Made by a program: the position numbers and the translations under genes. A stretch of DNA of 64,000 nt, from contig NC_039361.1 of NCBI RefSeq assembly GCF_003573695.1, forward strand, positions 93,297,592 through 93,361,591, written 5' to 3'. The stretch's first letter is position 1. The number at the start of each line of letters is the position of its first letter. A model generated the notes under the pieces. It was not told where the DNA came from. It ran no database searches and saw only the letters and a list, made by a program, of their open reading frames with translations. This stretch comes from Papaver somniferum (taxonomy: Eukaryota > Streptophyta > Magnoliopsida > Ranunculales > Papaveraceae). Positions 12,411 through 24,620 of the stretch are shown piece by piece.

Positions 12411-12411
12411 T
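11845..12411 (-). CDS. RNase H-like domain of a LINE ORF2, C-terminal fragment
   Basis: An uninterrupted minus-strand frame of 188 codons. It shows the plant LINE RNase H pattern: an Asp in LFLCCDGVSRGNPGVAGAGV, a Glu in NFLAELYSILIGLDWA, an Asp in VLVRTDSLNVI, and a C-terminus ending VSYFRFK, as in LINE-2. The third conserved segment (around VHTADKMAK) has lost the usual Asn/Ala-Asp pattern. The domain would remove RNA from the RNA-DNA hybrid during LINE copying. As a 5'-truncated insertion without a promoter it is very unlikely to be translated, although the frame is still open, which suggests a fairly recent insertion. The ATG is an internal Met of ORF2, not a true start. Confidence 0.85.
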   Translation of the reverse strand: MKGCMHNRVEDLEILDFFRVKCRKVKMLEPVECLWQPPMQNQLFLCCDGVSRGNPGVAGAGVVARNSTCEVVGAMCVGLGVISNFLAELYSILIGLDWAVQWGYRDVLVRTDSLNVITSLEGDNIPWFARHRWYEAKVKFDSIQLVHTADKMAKTGCFLDSGVRLNFVGRPLLLNLIEYPNVSYFRFK

Positions 12412-12425
12412 TTATCTTGTTTACA
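12411..12425. repeat. Target-site duplication of the small LINE, right copy
   Basis: Exact second copy of tttatcttgtttaca, followed by satellite sequence that resumes in phase (caattgagtctcag). Confidence 0.93.
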
Positions 12426-15400
12426 ATTGAGTCTCAGAAATCAACTTCCGACTTATAACAAAGAGTGTAGATTTTTTAAGTTAACGTATAAAAAATTCAA
12501 CATTTTTATGAACTCTTTATTTTTGTATTGGCTTTGTCTTTCAATTTGATTCAAATAGATGAAATTTGTTACAATTTGGATTAGTTCTGGCTGGTCTTTC
12601 ATGCTTCTTTTATTGTGAAATTTGGCTTCCTTCATATTTTCTTGAACTAACGTACATAGAAATGCAATTTTTACTAAACGTGTTTCCTTAGAATATATAA
12701 TTTTGATTAAAACACATTTTTCAAACTTTTTCTGTTATAGATGAGTTTATCTAGTTTACAATTTAGTCTCATAAATCAATTTCCGACTTATCCCGAAGTT
12801 TGTAGACTTTTTTGAGTTAACGTATATAAAATTCAACATTTTTATGAACTCTTTGTTTTTGTGTTCCCTTTGTCTTTCTATTTGATTCAAGATAGATAAA
12901 ATTTGTTAGGATTTGGATTAGTTTTGCTTGGTCTTTCATCCTTCTTCTATTGTGAAATTTGACTTCCTTCATATTTTCTTGAATAAACGTATTTCCTTAG
13001 AACATATTATTTGTGATTACAATACATTTATCAAACTTTTACTGTTAAAGATGAGTTTATCTAGTTTACAATTTAGTCTCAGAAATCAATTTCAGATGTA
13101 TAACGAAGTGTGTAGACTTTTTTGAGTTAACGTACATAAAATTCAACATTTTTATGATCTCTTTGTTTTTGTGTTGGCTTTGTCTTTCTATTTTATTCAA
13201 GATAGATGAAATTTGTTAGGATTTGGATTAGTTCTTCTTGGTCTTTCATCCTTCTTCTATTGTGAAATTTGACTTCCTTCATATTTTCTTGAATCAACGT
13301 ACATATAAATGCAATTTTTACTAGACGTACTGCCTTAGAAACTATTAATTGTGGTTACAATACATTTTTCAAAAATTTTCTGTTAAAGATGAGTTTATCT
13401 AGTTTACAATTTAGTCTCAGAAATCAACTTCCGACTTATAACGAAGAGTGTAGACTTTTTTGAGTTAACGTATACAAAATTCAACATTTTTATGAACTCC
13501 TTATTTTTGTATTGGCTTTGTGTTTCAATTTGATTCAAATAGATGAAATTTCTTAGAATTTGGATTAGTTCTGGCTGGTCTTTCATCCTTCTTCTATCGT
13601 GAAATTTGACTTCCTTCATATTTTCTTGAATCAACGTACATAGAAATGCAATTATTACTAGACGTAATGCCTTAGAACATATTATTTGTGATTACAATAC
13701 ATTTTTCAAACTTTTTCTCTTAAAGATGAGTTTATCTCGTTTACAATTAAGTTTCAGAAATCAATTTCAGACGTATAAAAAAGTGTGTAGACTTTTTTGA
13801 GTTAACGTATATAAAATTCAACATTTTTATGAACTCTTTCTTTTTGTGTTGGCTTTGTCTTTCTATTTGATTCAAGATATATGAAATTTGTTAGGATTTG
13901 GATTAGTTCTTCTCGGTCTTTCATCCTTCTTCTATTGTGAAATTTGACTTCCTTCATATATTTTTGAATCAACGTACATCGAAATGCAATTTTTACTAGA
14001 CGTACTGCCTTAGAACATATTAATTGTGATTACTATACATTTTTCAAAAAAAATCTGTTAAAGATGAGTTTAGGTAGTTTACAATTTAGTCTCAGAAATC
14101 AACTTCCAAATTATAACGAAGAGTGTAGACTTTTTTGAGTTAACATATAAAAAATTCAACATTTTTATGAACTCTTTATTTTGTATTGGCTTTGTCTTTC
14201 AATTTGATTCAAATAGATGAAATTTGTTAGAATTTGGATTAGTTCTGGCTGGTCTTTCATCCTTCTTATATTGTGAAATTTGACTTCCTTCATATTTTCT
14301 TGAATCAACGTACATAGAAATGCAATTTTTACTAGACGTAATACCTTAGAACATATTATTTGTGATTACAATACATTTTTCAAACTTTTTCTCTTAAAGA
14401 TGAGTTTATCTCGTTTACAATTAAGTTTCAGAAATCAATTTCAGACGTATAAAAAAGTGTGTAGACTTTTTTGAGTTAACGTATATAAAATTCAAAATTT
14501 TTATGAACTCTTTCTTTTTGTGTTGGCTTTGTCTTTCTATTTGATTCAAGATAGATGAAATTTGTTAGGATTTGGATTAGTTCTGCATGGCCTTTCATCT
14601 TTCTTCTATTGGGAAATTTGACCTCCTTCATATTTTCTTGAATCAACGTACATAGAAATGCAATATTTACTAGACGTATTGCCTTAGAAAATATTAATTG
14701 TAATTACAATACGTTTTTCAAACTTTTTCTTTTAAAAATGAGTTTATCTAGTTTACAATTTAGTCTCATAAATCAATTTCCGACTTATAACGAAATGTGT
14801 AAGCTTTTTTGAATTAGCGTATATAAAATTCAACATTTTTATGAACTCTTTCTTTTTATGTTGTCTTTGTCTTTGTATTTGATTCAAGATAGATGAAATT
14901 TGTCAGGATTTGGATTAATTCTTCTTGGTCTTTCGTCCTTCTTCTATTGTGAAATTTGACTTCTTTAATATATTCTTGAATCAACGTACATAGAAATGCA
15001 ATTTTTACTAGACGTACTGCCTTAGAACATATTAATTGTGATTACAATACATATTTCAAACTTTATCTGTTAAAGATGAGTTTATTTAGTTTACAATTTT
15101 GTCTCAGAAATCAACTTCCGACTTATAACGAAGTGCGTAGACTTTTTTCAGTTAACATATATAAAATTTAACATTTTTATGAATTCTTTCCTTTTGTGTT
15201 GGCTTTGTCTTTCTATCTGATTCAAGATATATGAAATTTGTCAGAATTTGGATAGTTCTGCTTGGTCTTTCAACCTTCTTCTATTGTGAAATTTGACTTC
15301 CTTCATATTTTCTTGAATCAACGTACATAGAAATGGAAGTTTTACTAGATGTACTGCCTTACAACATATTTATTCTGATTACAATACATTTTTCAAACTT

Positions 15401-18400
15401 TTCTGTTAAAGATGAGTTTATCTAGTTTACAATTTAGTCTCAGAAATCAATTTTCGACTTATAACGAAGAGTGTAGACTTTTTTGAGTTAACGTATAAAA
15501 AATTCAACATTTTTATGAACTCTTTATTTTTCTTGGCTTTGTCTTTCTATTTGATTCAAGATAGATGAAATTTGTCAGGATTTGGATTGGTTCTGCTTGG
15601 TCTTTCAACCTTCTTCTATTGTGAAATTTGACTTCCTTCATATTTTCTTGAATCAACGTACATAGAAATTAAATTTTTACTAGACGTACTGCCTTAGAAT
15701 ATATTAATTGTGATTACAATACATTTTTCAAAAATTTTCTATTAAAGATGAGTTTATCTAGTTTACAATTTAGTCTCAGAAATCAAGTTCCGACTTATAA
15801 TGAAGAGTGTATACTTTTTTGAGTTAACGTATAAAAAATTTAACATTTTTATGAACTCTTTGTTTTTGTGTTGGCTTTGTCTTTCTATTTGATTCAAGAT
15901 AGATGAAATTTGTTAGGATTTGGATTATTTCTTCTTGGTCTTTTATCCTTCTTCTATTGTGAAATTTGACTTCCTTCATATTTTCTTGAATCAACGTACA
16001 TAGAAATGCAATTTTTACTAGACGTAATGCCTTAGAACATATTATTTGTGATTACAATACATTTTACAAACTTTTTCTGTTAAAGATGAGTCTATCTAGT
16101 TTACAATTTAGTCTCAGAAATCAATTTCAGATGTATAACGAAGTGTGTAGACTTTTTTGAGTTAACGTACATAAAATTCAACATTTTTATGATCTCTTTC
16201 TTTTTGTGTTGGCTTTGTCCTTCTATTTTATTCAAGATAGATGAAATTTGTTAGGATTTGGATTAGTTCTTCTTGGTCTATCATCCTTCTTCTATTGTGA
16301 AATTTGACTTCCTTCATATTTTCTTGAATCAACGTACATATAAATGCAATTTTTACTAGACGTACTGCCTTAGAATATATTAATTGTGATTACAATACAT
16401 TTTTCAAAAAATTTCAATTAAAGATGAGTTTATCTAGTTTACAATTTAGTCTCAGAAATCAACTTCCGACTTATAACGAAGAGTGTAAACATTTTTGAGT
16501 TAACGTATAAAAAATTCAACATTTTTATGAACTCTTTCTTTTTGTGTTGGCTTTGTCTTTCTATTTAATTCAAGATAGATGAAATTTGTTTGGATTTGGA
16601 TTAGTTCTTCTTGCTCTTTTATCCTTATTCTATTGTGAAATTTGACTTCCTTCATATTTTCTTGAATCAAAGTACATAGAAATGAAATTTTTACTAGACG
16701 TAATGCCTTAGAACATATTATTTGTGATTACAATACATTTTTCAAACTTTTTCGGTTAAAGATGAGTTTATCTAGTTTACAATTTAATCTCAGAAATCAA
16801 CTTCTGACTAATATAACGAAGAGTGTAGACTTTTTTGAGTTAACGTATAAAAAATTCAACATTTTTATGAACTCTTTATTTTTGTATTGGATTTGTCTTT
16901 CAATTTGATTCAAATAGATGAAATTTGTTAGAATTTGGATTAGTTCTGGCTGGTCTTTCATCCTTCTTATATTGTGAAATTTGACTTCCTTCATATTTTC
17001 TTGAATCAACGTACATAAAATGCAATTTTTACTAGAGGTAATACCTTTGAACATATTATTTGTGATTACAATACATTTTTCAAACTTTTTCTCTTAAATA
17101 TGATTTTATCTCGTTTACAATTAAGTTTCAGAAATCAATTTCAGACGTATAGAGAAGTGTGTAGACTTTTTTGAGTTAACGTATATAAAATTCAACATTT
17201 TTATGAACTCTTTCTTTTTGTGTTGGCTTTGTCTTTCTATTTGATTCAAGATAGATGAAATTTGTTAGGATTTGAATTAGTTCTTCTTGGTCTTTCATCC
17301 TTCTTCTATTGTGAAATTTGACTTCCTTCATATTTTCTTGAATCAACGTTCATAGAAATGCAATTTTTACTAGACAAAATGCCTTAGAACATATGATTTG
17401 TGATTACAATACATTTTTCAAACTTTTTCTGTTATAGATGAGTTTATCTAGTTTACAATTTAGTCTCAGAAATCAATTTCAGACGTATAACGAAGTGTGT
17501 AGACTTTTTGAGTTAACATATATAAAATTCAACATTTTTATGAACACTTTCTTTTTGTGTTGGCTTTGTCTTTATATTTGATTCAAATAGATGAAATTTG
17601 TTACAATTTGGATTAGTTATGGCTGGTCTTTCATCCTTCTTCTATTGTGAAATTTGGCTTCCTTCATATTTTCTTGAACTAACGTACATAGAAAGGCAAT
17701 TTTTACTAGACGTAACTCCTTAGAATATATAATTTGTGATTAAAATACATTTTTCAAACTTTTTCTGTTATAGATGAGTTTATCTAGTTTACAATTTAGT
17801 CTCAGAAATCAATTTCCGACTTATACCGAAGTTTGTAGACTTTTTTGAGTTAACGTATATAAAATTCAACATTTTTATGAACTCTTTGTTTTGTGTTCCC
17901 TTTGTCTTTCTATTTGATTCTAGATAGATGAAATTTTTTAGGATTTGGATTAGTTCTGCTTGGTCTTTCATCCTTCTTCTATTGTAAAATTTGACTTCCT
18001 TCATATTTTCTTGAATCAACGTACATATAAATGCAATTTTTACTAGACTTACTGCCTTAGAATATATTAATTGTGATTACAATACATTTTTCAAAAATTT
18101 TCTATTAAAGATGAGTTTATTTAGTTTACAATTTAGTCTCAGAAAGCAAGTTCCGACTTATAACGAAGAGTGTAGACTTTTTTGAGTTAACGTATATAAA
18201 ACTCAACATTTTTATGAAATCTTTCTTTTTGTGTTGGCTTTGTCTTTCTATTTGATTCAAGATAGATGAAATTTGTTAGGATTTGGATTAGTTCTGCTTG
18301 GTCTTTCGTCCTTTTTCTATAGTGAAATTTGACTTCCTTCATATATTTTTGAATCAACGTACATAGAAATGCAATTTTTACTAGACATACTGCCTTAGAA

Positions 18401-21400
18401 CATATTAATTGTGATTACAATACATTTTTCAAACTTTTTCTATTAAAGATGAGTTCAACTAGTTTAGAATTCAGTCTCAGAAATTAACTTCCGACTTATA
18501 ACGAAGAGTGTAGACTTTTTTGAGTTAACGTATCAAAAATCTAACATTTTTATGAACTCTTTATTTTCGTATTGGCTTTGTCTTTCAATTTGATTAAAAT
18601 AGATGAAATTTGATAGAATTTGGATTAGTTCTGCCTGGGCTTTTATCCTTCTTCTATTGTGAAATTTGACTTCCTTCATATTTTCTAGAATCAACTTACA
18701 TAAAAATGCAATTTTTACTAGACGTAATTCCTTAGAACATATTATTTGTGATTACAATACATTTTTCAAACCTTTTCTGTTAAAGATGAGTTTATCTAGT
18801 TGACGATTTAGTCTCAGAAATCAATTTCAGATGTATAACGAAGTGTGTAGACTTTTTTGAGTTAAAAAATTCAACTCAAAAAATTCAACATTTTTTATGA
18901 AGTCTTTCTTTTTGTGTTGGCATTTTCTTTTTATTTGATTCAAGATAGATGAAATTTTTTAGGATTTGGATTAGTTCTTCTTGGTCTTTCATCCTTCTTC
19001 TATTGTGAAATTTGACTTCCTTCATATTTTCTTGAATTAACGTACATAGAAATGCAATTTTTACTAGACGTATTGCCTTAGAACATATTAATTGTAATTA
19101 CAATACATTTTTCAAAATTTTTCTGTTAAGGATGAGTTTATCTAGTTTACAATTTAGTCTCGGAAATCAATTTCCGACTTATAACGAAGTGTGTAGACTT
19201 TTTGAGTTAACGTATATAAAATTCAACATTTTTATGAACATTTTTTTTTTGTGTTGGGTTTGTCTTTCTATTTGATTCAAGATAGATGAAATTTGTTAGG
19301 ATTTGGATTAGTTCTGCTTGGTCTTTCGTCCTTCTTCTATTGTGAAATTTGACTTCCTTCATATATTCTTGAATCAACGTACATAGAAATGCAATTTTTA
19401 CTAGACGTATTGCCTTAGAACATATTAATTGTAATTACAATACATTTTTCAAACTTTTCTGTTAAAGATGAGTTTATCTAGTTTACAATTTAGTCTTAGA
19501 AATCAATTTCCGACTTATACCGAAGTTTGTAGACTTTTTTCGAGTTAACGTATATAAAATTCAACATTTTTATGAACACTTTTTTTTTTGTGTTGGGTTT
19601 GTCTTTCTATTTGATTCAAGATAGATGAAATTTGTTAGTATTTGGATTAGTTCCGTTTGGTCTTTCGTCCTTCTTCTATAGTGAAATTTGACTTCCTTCA
19701 TATATTCTTGAATCAACGTACATAGAAAAGCAATTTTTACTAGACGTACTGCCTTAGAACGTATTAATGGTGATTACAATACATTTTTCAAACTTTTTCT
19801 GTTAAAGATGAGTTTATCCAGTTTACAATTTAGTTTCAGAAATCAATTTCAGACTTATAACGAAGTGTGTAGACTTTTTTGAGTTAACGTATATAAAACT
19901 CAACATTTTTATGAAATCTTTCTTTTTGTGTTGGCTTTGTCTTTCTATTTGATTCAAGATAGATGAAATTTGTTAGGATTTGGATTAGTTCTTCTTGGTC
20001 TTTCATCCTTCTTCTATTGTGAAATTTGACTTCCTTCATATTTTCTTGAATCAACGTACATAGAAATGAAATTTTTACTAGACGTATTGCCTTAGAACAT
20101 ATTAATTGTCACTACAATACATTTTTCAAAAAATTTCTGTTAAAGATGAGTTTATCTAGTTTACAATTTAGTCTCAGAAATCAATTTCCGACTTATAACG
20201 AAGTGTTTAGACTTTTTGAGTTAGCGTATATAAAACTCAACATTTTTATGAAATCTTTCTTTTTGTGTTAGCTTTGTCTTTCTATTTGATTCAAGATAGA
20301 TGAAATTTGTTAGGATTTGGACTAGTTCTTCTTGGTCTTTCATCCTTCTTCTATTGTGAAATTTGACTTCCTTCATATTTTCTTGAATCAACGTACATAG
20401 AAATGCAATTTTTACTAGACGTATTGCCTTAGAACATATTAATTGTCACTACAATACATTTTTCAATATTTTTCTGTTAAAGATGAGTTTATCTAGTTTA
20501 CAATTTAGTCTCAGAAATCAATTTCAGACTTATAACGAAGTGTGTAGACTTTTTTGAGTTAACGTATATAAAACTCAACATTTTTATGAACTCTTTCTTT
20601 TTGTGTTGGCTTTGTCTTTCTATTTGATTCAAGATAGATGAAATTTGTTAGGATTTGGATTAGTTCTTCTTGGTATTTCATCCTTCTTCTATTGTGAAAT
20701 TTGACTTCCTTCATATTTTCTTGAATCAACGTGCATAGAAATGCAATTTTTACTAGACGTATTGCCTTAGGACATATTAATTGTAATTACAATACATTTT
20801 TCAAACTTTTTCTGTTAAAAATGAGTTTATCTAGTTTACAATTTAGTCTCAGAAATCAATTTCCGACTTATAACGAAGTGTGTAGACTTTTTGAGTTAAC
20901 TTATGTAAATTTCAACATTTTTATGAACACTTTTTTTTTGTGTTGGCTTTGTCTTTCTATTTGATTCAAGATAGATGAAATTTGTTAGGATTTGGATTAG
21001 TTCTGCTTGGTCTTTCGTCCTTCTTCTATTGTGAAATTTGACTTCCTTCATATATTCTTGAATCAACATACATAGAAATGCAATTTTTACTAGACGTATT
21101 GCCTTAGAACATATTAATTGTGATTACAATACATTTTTCAAACTTTTCTGTTAAAGATGAGTTTATCTAGTTTACAATTTAGTCTTAGAAATCAATTTCC
21201 GACTTATACCGAAGTTTGTAGACTTTTTTCGAGTTAATGTATATAAAATTCAACATTTTTATGAACTTTTTATTTTTGTGTTGGCTTTGTGTAGACTTCA
21301 TAAAGATGAGTCATTTTTATGAACTCTTTTTTTTTGTGTAGACTTCATAAAGATGAGTTTATCTATGAGAAAGTGGGGGTATAAAAACCACACCCAATAT

Positions 21401-22935
21401 TTCGATTAGCTATCTGTATGGACTAACTCCAATATACTTTCTAGAGAATCAACTAGACAGTCAGACTCAATCTAGAGACAAGTATATCGAGGAGTTAATA
21501 TCTCTCTCTTGATTTGATTTTACTCAAGCAAATTGAAATCTGCGAGTCTTTATCAAATACAAGGATAATAAACTTGGATGGGACCAAAGGTTGGATTTCA
21601 CAATTGATCGATACAAACGCACAACCAAAGGTTGGATTTCACAAGAACCAAAGGTTGGATTTCACAATTGATCGATACAAACGCACAACCTGTGATATTT
21701 CAATTATATAGAAAAATACAATGCAGAAGAGAAATAACACAGACACGAGGAAACCGCAAATGCAGAAAAACCCCGGGACTTAGTCCAGATTGAACACCAC
21801 ACTGTATTAAGCCGCTACAGACACTAGGCTACTACAAACTAACTTCGGTCTGGAGTGTAGTTGAACCCTAATCAATCTCACACTGATTCAAGGTACAGTT
21901 GCGCTCCTTACGTCTCTGATCCCAACAGGATACTACGCACATGATTCCCTTAGATGATCTCACCCACAACAAAGAGTTGCTACGACCCAAAGTCGAAGAA
22001 TAAAGCAAACAAATCTGTATCACACAGAAAAGTCTGCAAGGATAGATAAATCTGTCTCCCACAGATAAACCTAAAAGTTTTATTCTGTCTTTTGATAGAA
22101 ATCATGGTGAACAAGAACTAATTGATAAATCGGTCTTATATTCCCGAAGAACAACCTAGTATTATCAATCACCTTACAATAATCTAAATCGTATGGTAGC
22201 GAAACTAGATATTGCGGAATCACAAACGATGAGACAAAGATGTTTGTGATTTCTTTTTATCTTGCCTTATCGGAGATATAATCTCAAGTCAATTGTTCAG
22301 TTGAACTCGGACGATAGAAAATGGCAAGATCAGATCGCTCAACTACAATTAACCTACAGGGACTCGAGAAGAAACCTACGAGTAAAGGAGAATCGACTCT
22401 AGCAAACCAACTAGTATTACACAGGAGGTGTGGGGATTGGTTTTGCACAGTTGCTAGACGTCTCCTTATATAGTTTTCAAATCAGGGTTTGCAATCTAGG
22501 TCACCTTGGTAACAAAGCATTCAATAATCACCGTTAGATGAAAAACCTAATTTATCCAAGCTAATATCTTTCAACCGTTAGATCGAAACTTAGCTTTTCA
22601 CAAACAAATGAAATGTATTCATTTAGGTTTGAGTAACCATACCTAAACGTGTACATTGGTTGGTTCACAAATGGTTGACCAATGGTTAGCCATATGAGTG
22701 CTTTCATATCAACCGTATTCATCTTTCTCATAACTAGTTCAAATGACTCATAAGAACTAGTTCAAGAGTTGTTCAATTGCTTAGGTATTTATACATAGAC
22801 ACAACTGAAACAAAATCGGTTTGATTCATTTGAATCAATTCATGAACAATATACCCACGGTTTGCAAAGATTGCATTCCTTATAATTTATTGTTTTAAGT
22901 CCATGAACTACCGATTTGAGAAATAACTAGCTTGG

Positions 22936-23142
22936 GTACGCGTACGGGTATGCGTACCTTAGCTACCGGATTTTGAGTTGGTTTTATTTTCCAAACTCAG
23001 CAGACTTTTTCGGGTGAAAAAGTTCCGTCAGTACGCGTACGGATACGCGTACCTAAGGTGACTGGTTTTTGAGTTCGTAAACTTCAAACTCAGCAGAATT
23101 TCATGGATGTGAATTTCCGCCAGTACGCGTACGGGTACGCGT
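22936..23142. promoter_or_regulatory. Triplicated gtacgcgtac module in the LTR
   Basis: Three near-palindromic cores (gtacgcgtacgg-type followed by a second tacgcgtac or tgcgtac) lie at 22936-22957, 23031-23052 and 23123-23142, 92-95 bp apart. The spacers are related too (each has aactcagcaga followed by a short inverted repeat such as actttttc...gaaaaagt). The cluster lies in the part of the LTR that would be U3 on the minus strand. Repeated modules there often act as enhancers, but this role is inferred. Confidence 0.5.
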
Positions 23143-23727
23143 CCTTTACCAATACCGCATGCACACATATGCACACACTTGGTTTCCGGCACATGGATTT
23201 ATACACTAATGTGCGAACACACTATATGCTTACATCCATAGGTGGTTACATATTCTCAACTCTACATTTCAATCATTGAAACATTCTTCTATAATGTTAT
23301 AACAGTCGTTAGACATAAAGAATCGACTATAGTCATCAAAGCTATTTTCAAGATTAAAACGTCATCATAACTTTCGTCACGGGTAAAGATGAAAATGGTT
23401 AAAGAAAAATCTTACCAACACGTATTTCAAGAAAAAGATAGGGGAGTAAACTCGGCTTGAAGTAACAAATGTGTATGTAGGAAAACTATCATACTTATAC
23501 GACTTTTGTCTCAAGAGTAGGAGATAGAGTAGATAGACTTTTGAGTGACAAGATGAGTTCAAGTCTCCACATACCTTTTGGTCGGATGAAGTTCCACTGG
23601 ATCCTTGAGTAGTTCTTCGTCTTTGCAAGATAATCTCCATGGAGTCTGGAGCTCAACTATTCCTAACTATCCTAGACCGAGACTTATTCATAAGTATGCT
23701 AGAAATCAAGACGTATAGTTTTGATTA

Positions 23728-23730
<3 letters not shown>

Positions 23731-23786
<56 letters not shown>
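23731..23786. repeat. (AT)28 microsatellite
   Basis: 56 bp of perfect AT dinucleotides inside LTR copy A. The matching place in copy B (about 26830) has no such run and reads straight through gatcactaatattgac. In copy A the word actaata occurs on both sides of the insertion, so the run plus about 25 bp appears to have been added by local duplication. Confidence 0.97.
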
Positions 23787-23791
<5 letters not shown>

Positions 23792-23872
23792 TAGGTCAAA
23801 TTTAATCACTAATATTGACAAACATGCTTGAGATAGCAACGCATGCGAGTTCGACCGAGCAATGCTCTAACA

Positions 23873-24620
23873 ATGACAAAACTATCAATACATATGCATT
23901 ACAAAATAAATAAAACTTTGTAGCTTCTCGTCCACATGCTTGATCTCTTTGGTGCTTCAACGTTACATGAAAACTTCGTCTTTTCCAAGTACTCCCATGA
24001 TTCCATTGATGTTCAATTCAGCATCATAGTTGTTGAAGTTCCGTAGCCATAACAATGAGAAAACAAAATCTCTCGATCATTGTTATACAATTTCATATAG
24101 TATTATTACACAACATCAAAGTTCCCATATCACAACTTCGACAACAATACTATGGTGATATGTATCACTCCCCTTAGTCAATACTTTCGTCTCAACATGA
24201 AAACCACTCCCCCTTACATAATGACCCGTAAAGCACGTAAATCATATGTATTTGTAGTGTGAACTACACATTAATTCTCCCCCTTTTTGTCAATAAAATT
24301 GGCAAAGGTACGAAAACGGGATCCTAATGAAATTTCCACGAAGACGCTTCGTGACCAAATAAAAGTACATATCAACTTGTTTAGATGCAATCATAAAGCC
24401 GAGTCTAAATGCATTCATCAAGGAGTTTATAAATATACAAGATAACCCCTAAATTATTCCACAGCCGCACTCCCCACAAAGATATGGAAATTAAGCGCAA
24501 GTTCAAAAGAACTCTCCCCCATTTGATATCATTCCCAAGAGAACAACAAGAGCGACCTTACCTTTACAAGAAAAGAAGGATTTTATTGGACACTAAAGAC
24601 CAATATCAAAGACCAAGAGA
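23873..24620 (-). other. Retroelement 3' non-coding region, copy A
   Basis: No ORF worth calling. Polypurine-like tracts on the minus strand lie near 24209, 24282 and 24514. The segment repeats almost unchanged at 26895-27620. The last 25 bp (about 24597-24621) are junction sequence leading into the truncated LTR copy B. Confidence 0.7.

Larger units (their letters stand above)
7567..21365 (-). repeat. Tandem satellite array, ~337-bp monomer (minus orientation)
   Basis: The same satellite as at 1-2451 but reverse-complemented: about 39 monomers, interrupted by the small LINE at 11746-12410. Blocks in order on the plus strand are gatgagtttatctagttta, caatttagtctcagaaatca, gacttataacgaa, gttaacgtatataaaattc, tttgtgttggctttgtcttt, gatagatgaaatttgtta, cttcttctattgtgaaattt, atcaacgtacatagaaatg, actagacgta and gaacatattaattg. 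Successive actagacgta landmarks are about 338 bp apart (for example 8621 and about 8959). Short ORFs that start with or read through these blocks are not genes. The last 80 bp (21285-21365) are scrambled, with a repeated tgtagacttcataaagatgag, just before the LTR element. Confidence 0.95.
21366..23872 (-). repeat. 3' LTR copy A (about 2.5 kb)
   Basis: Bounded by TG at 21366 and CA at 23871-23872 on the plus strand, so on the minus strand it begins TGTTAGAGCATTGC and ends in CA. It shares long near-identical stretches with 24621-26894 and 30493-31866. Near its inner end a 45-bp segment with aaccaaaggttggatttcac is locally duplicated (21588-21690). It contains three repeat modules around gtacgcgtac motifs (22936-23142) and an (AT)28 microsatellite that copy B lacks. 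The 64-codon ORF at 21868-22062 recurs in copy B only because the LTR does; it is not called as a gene. Confidence 0.75.

Noticed and set aside
12132..12549. ORFs overlapping the LINE-3 RNase H frame
   Set aside because: Frame shadows of the RNase H coding sequence or chimeras of LINE and satellite.
21285..21365. A separate small insertion with tgtagacttcataaagatgag repeats before the LTR element
   Set aside because: All words come from the satellite monomer; best explained as local slippage within the array.
23377..23640. 87-codon minus-strand ORF in LTR copy A
   Set aside because: Not preserved in the matching place of copy B (near 26700); no recognisable content.
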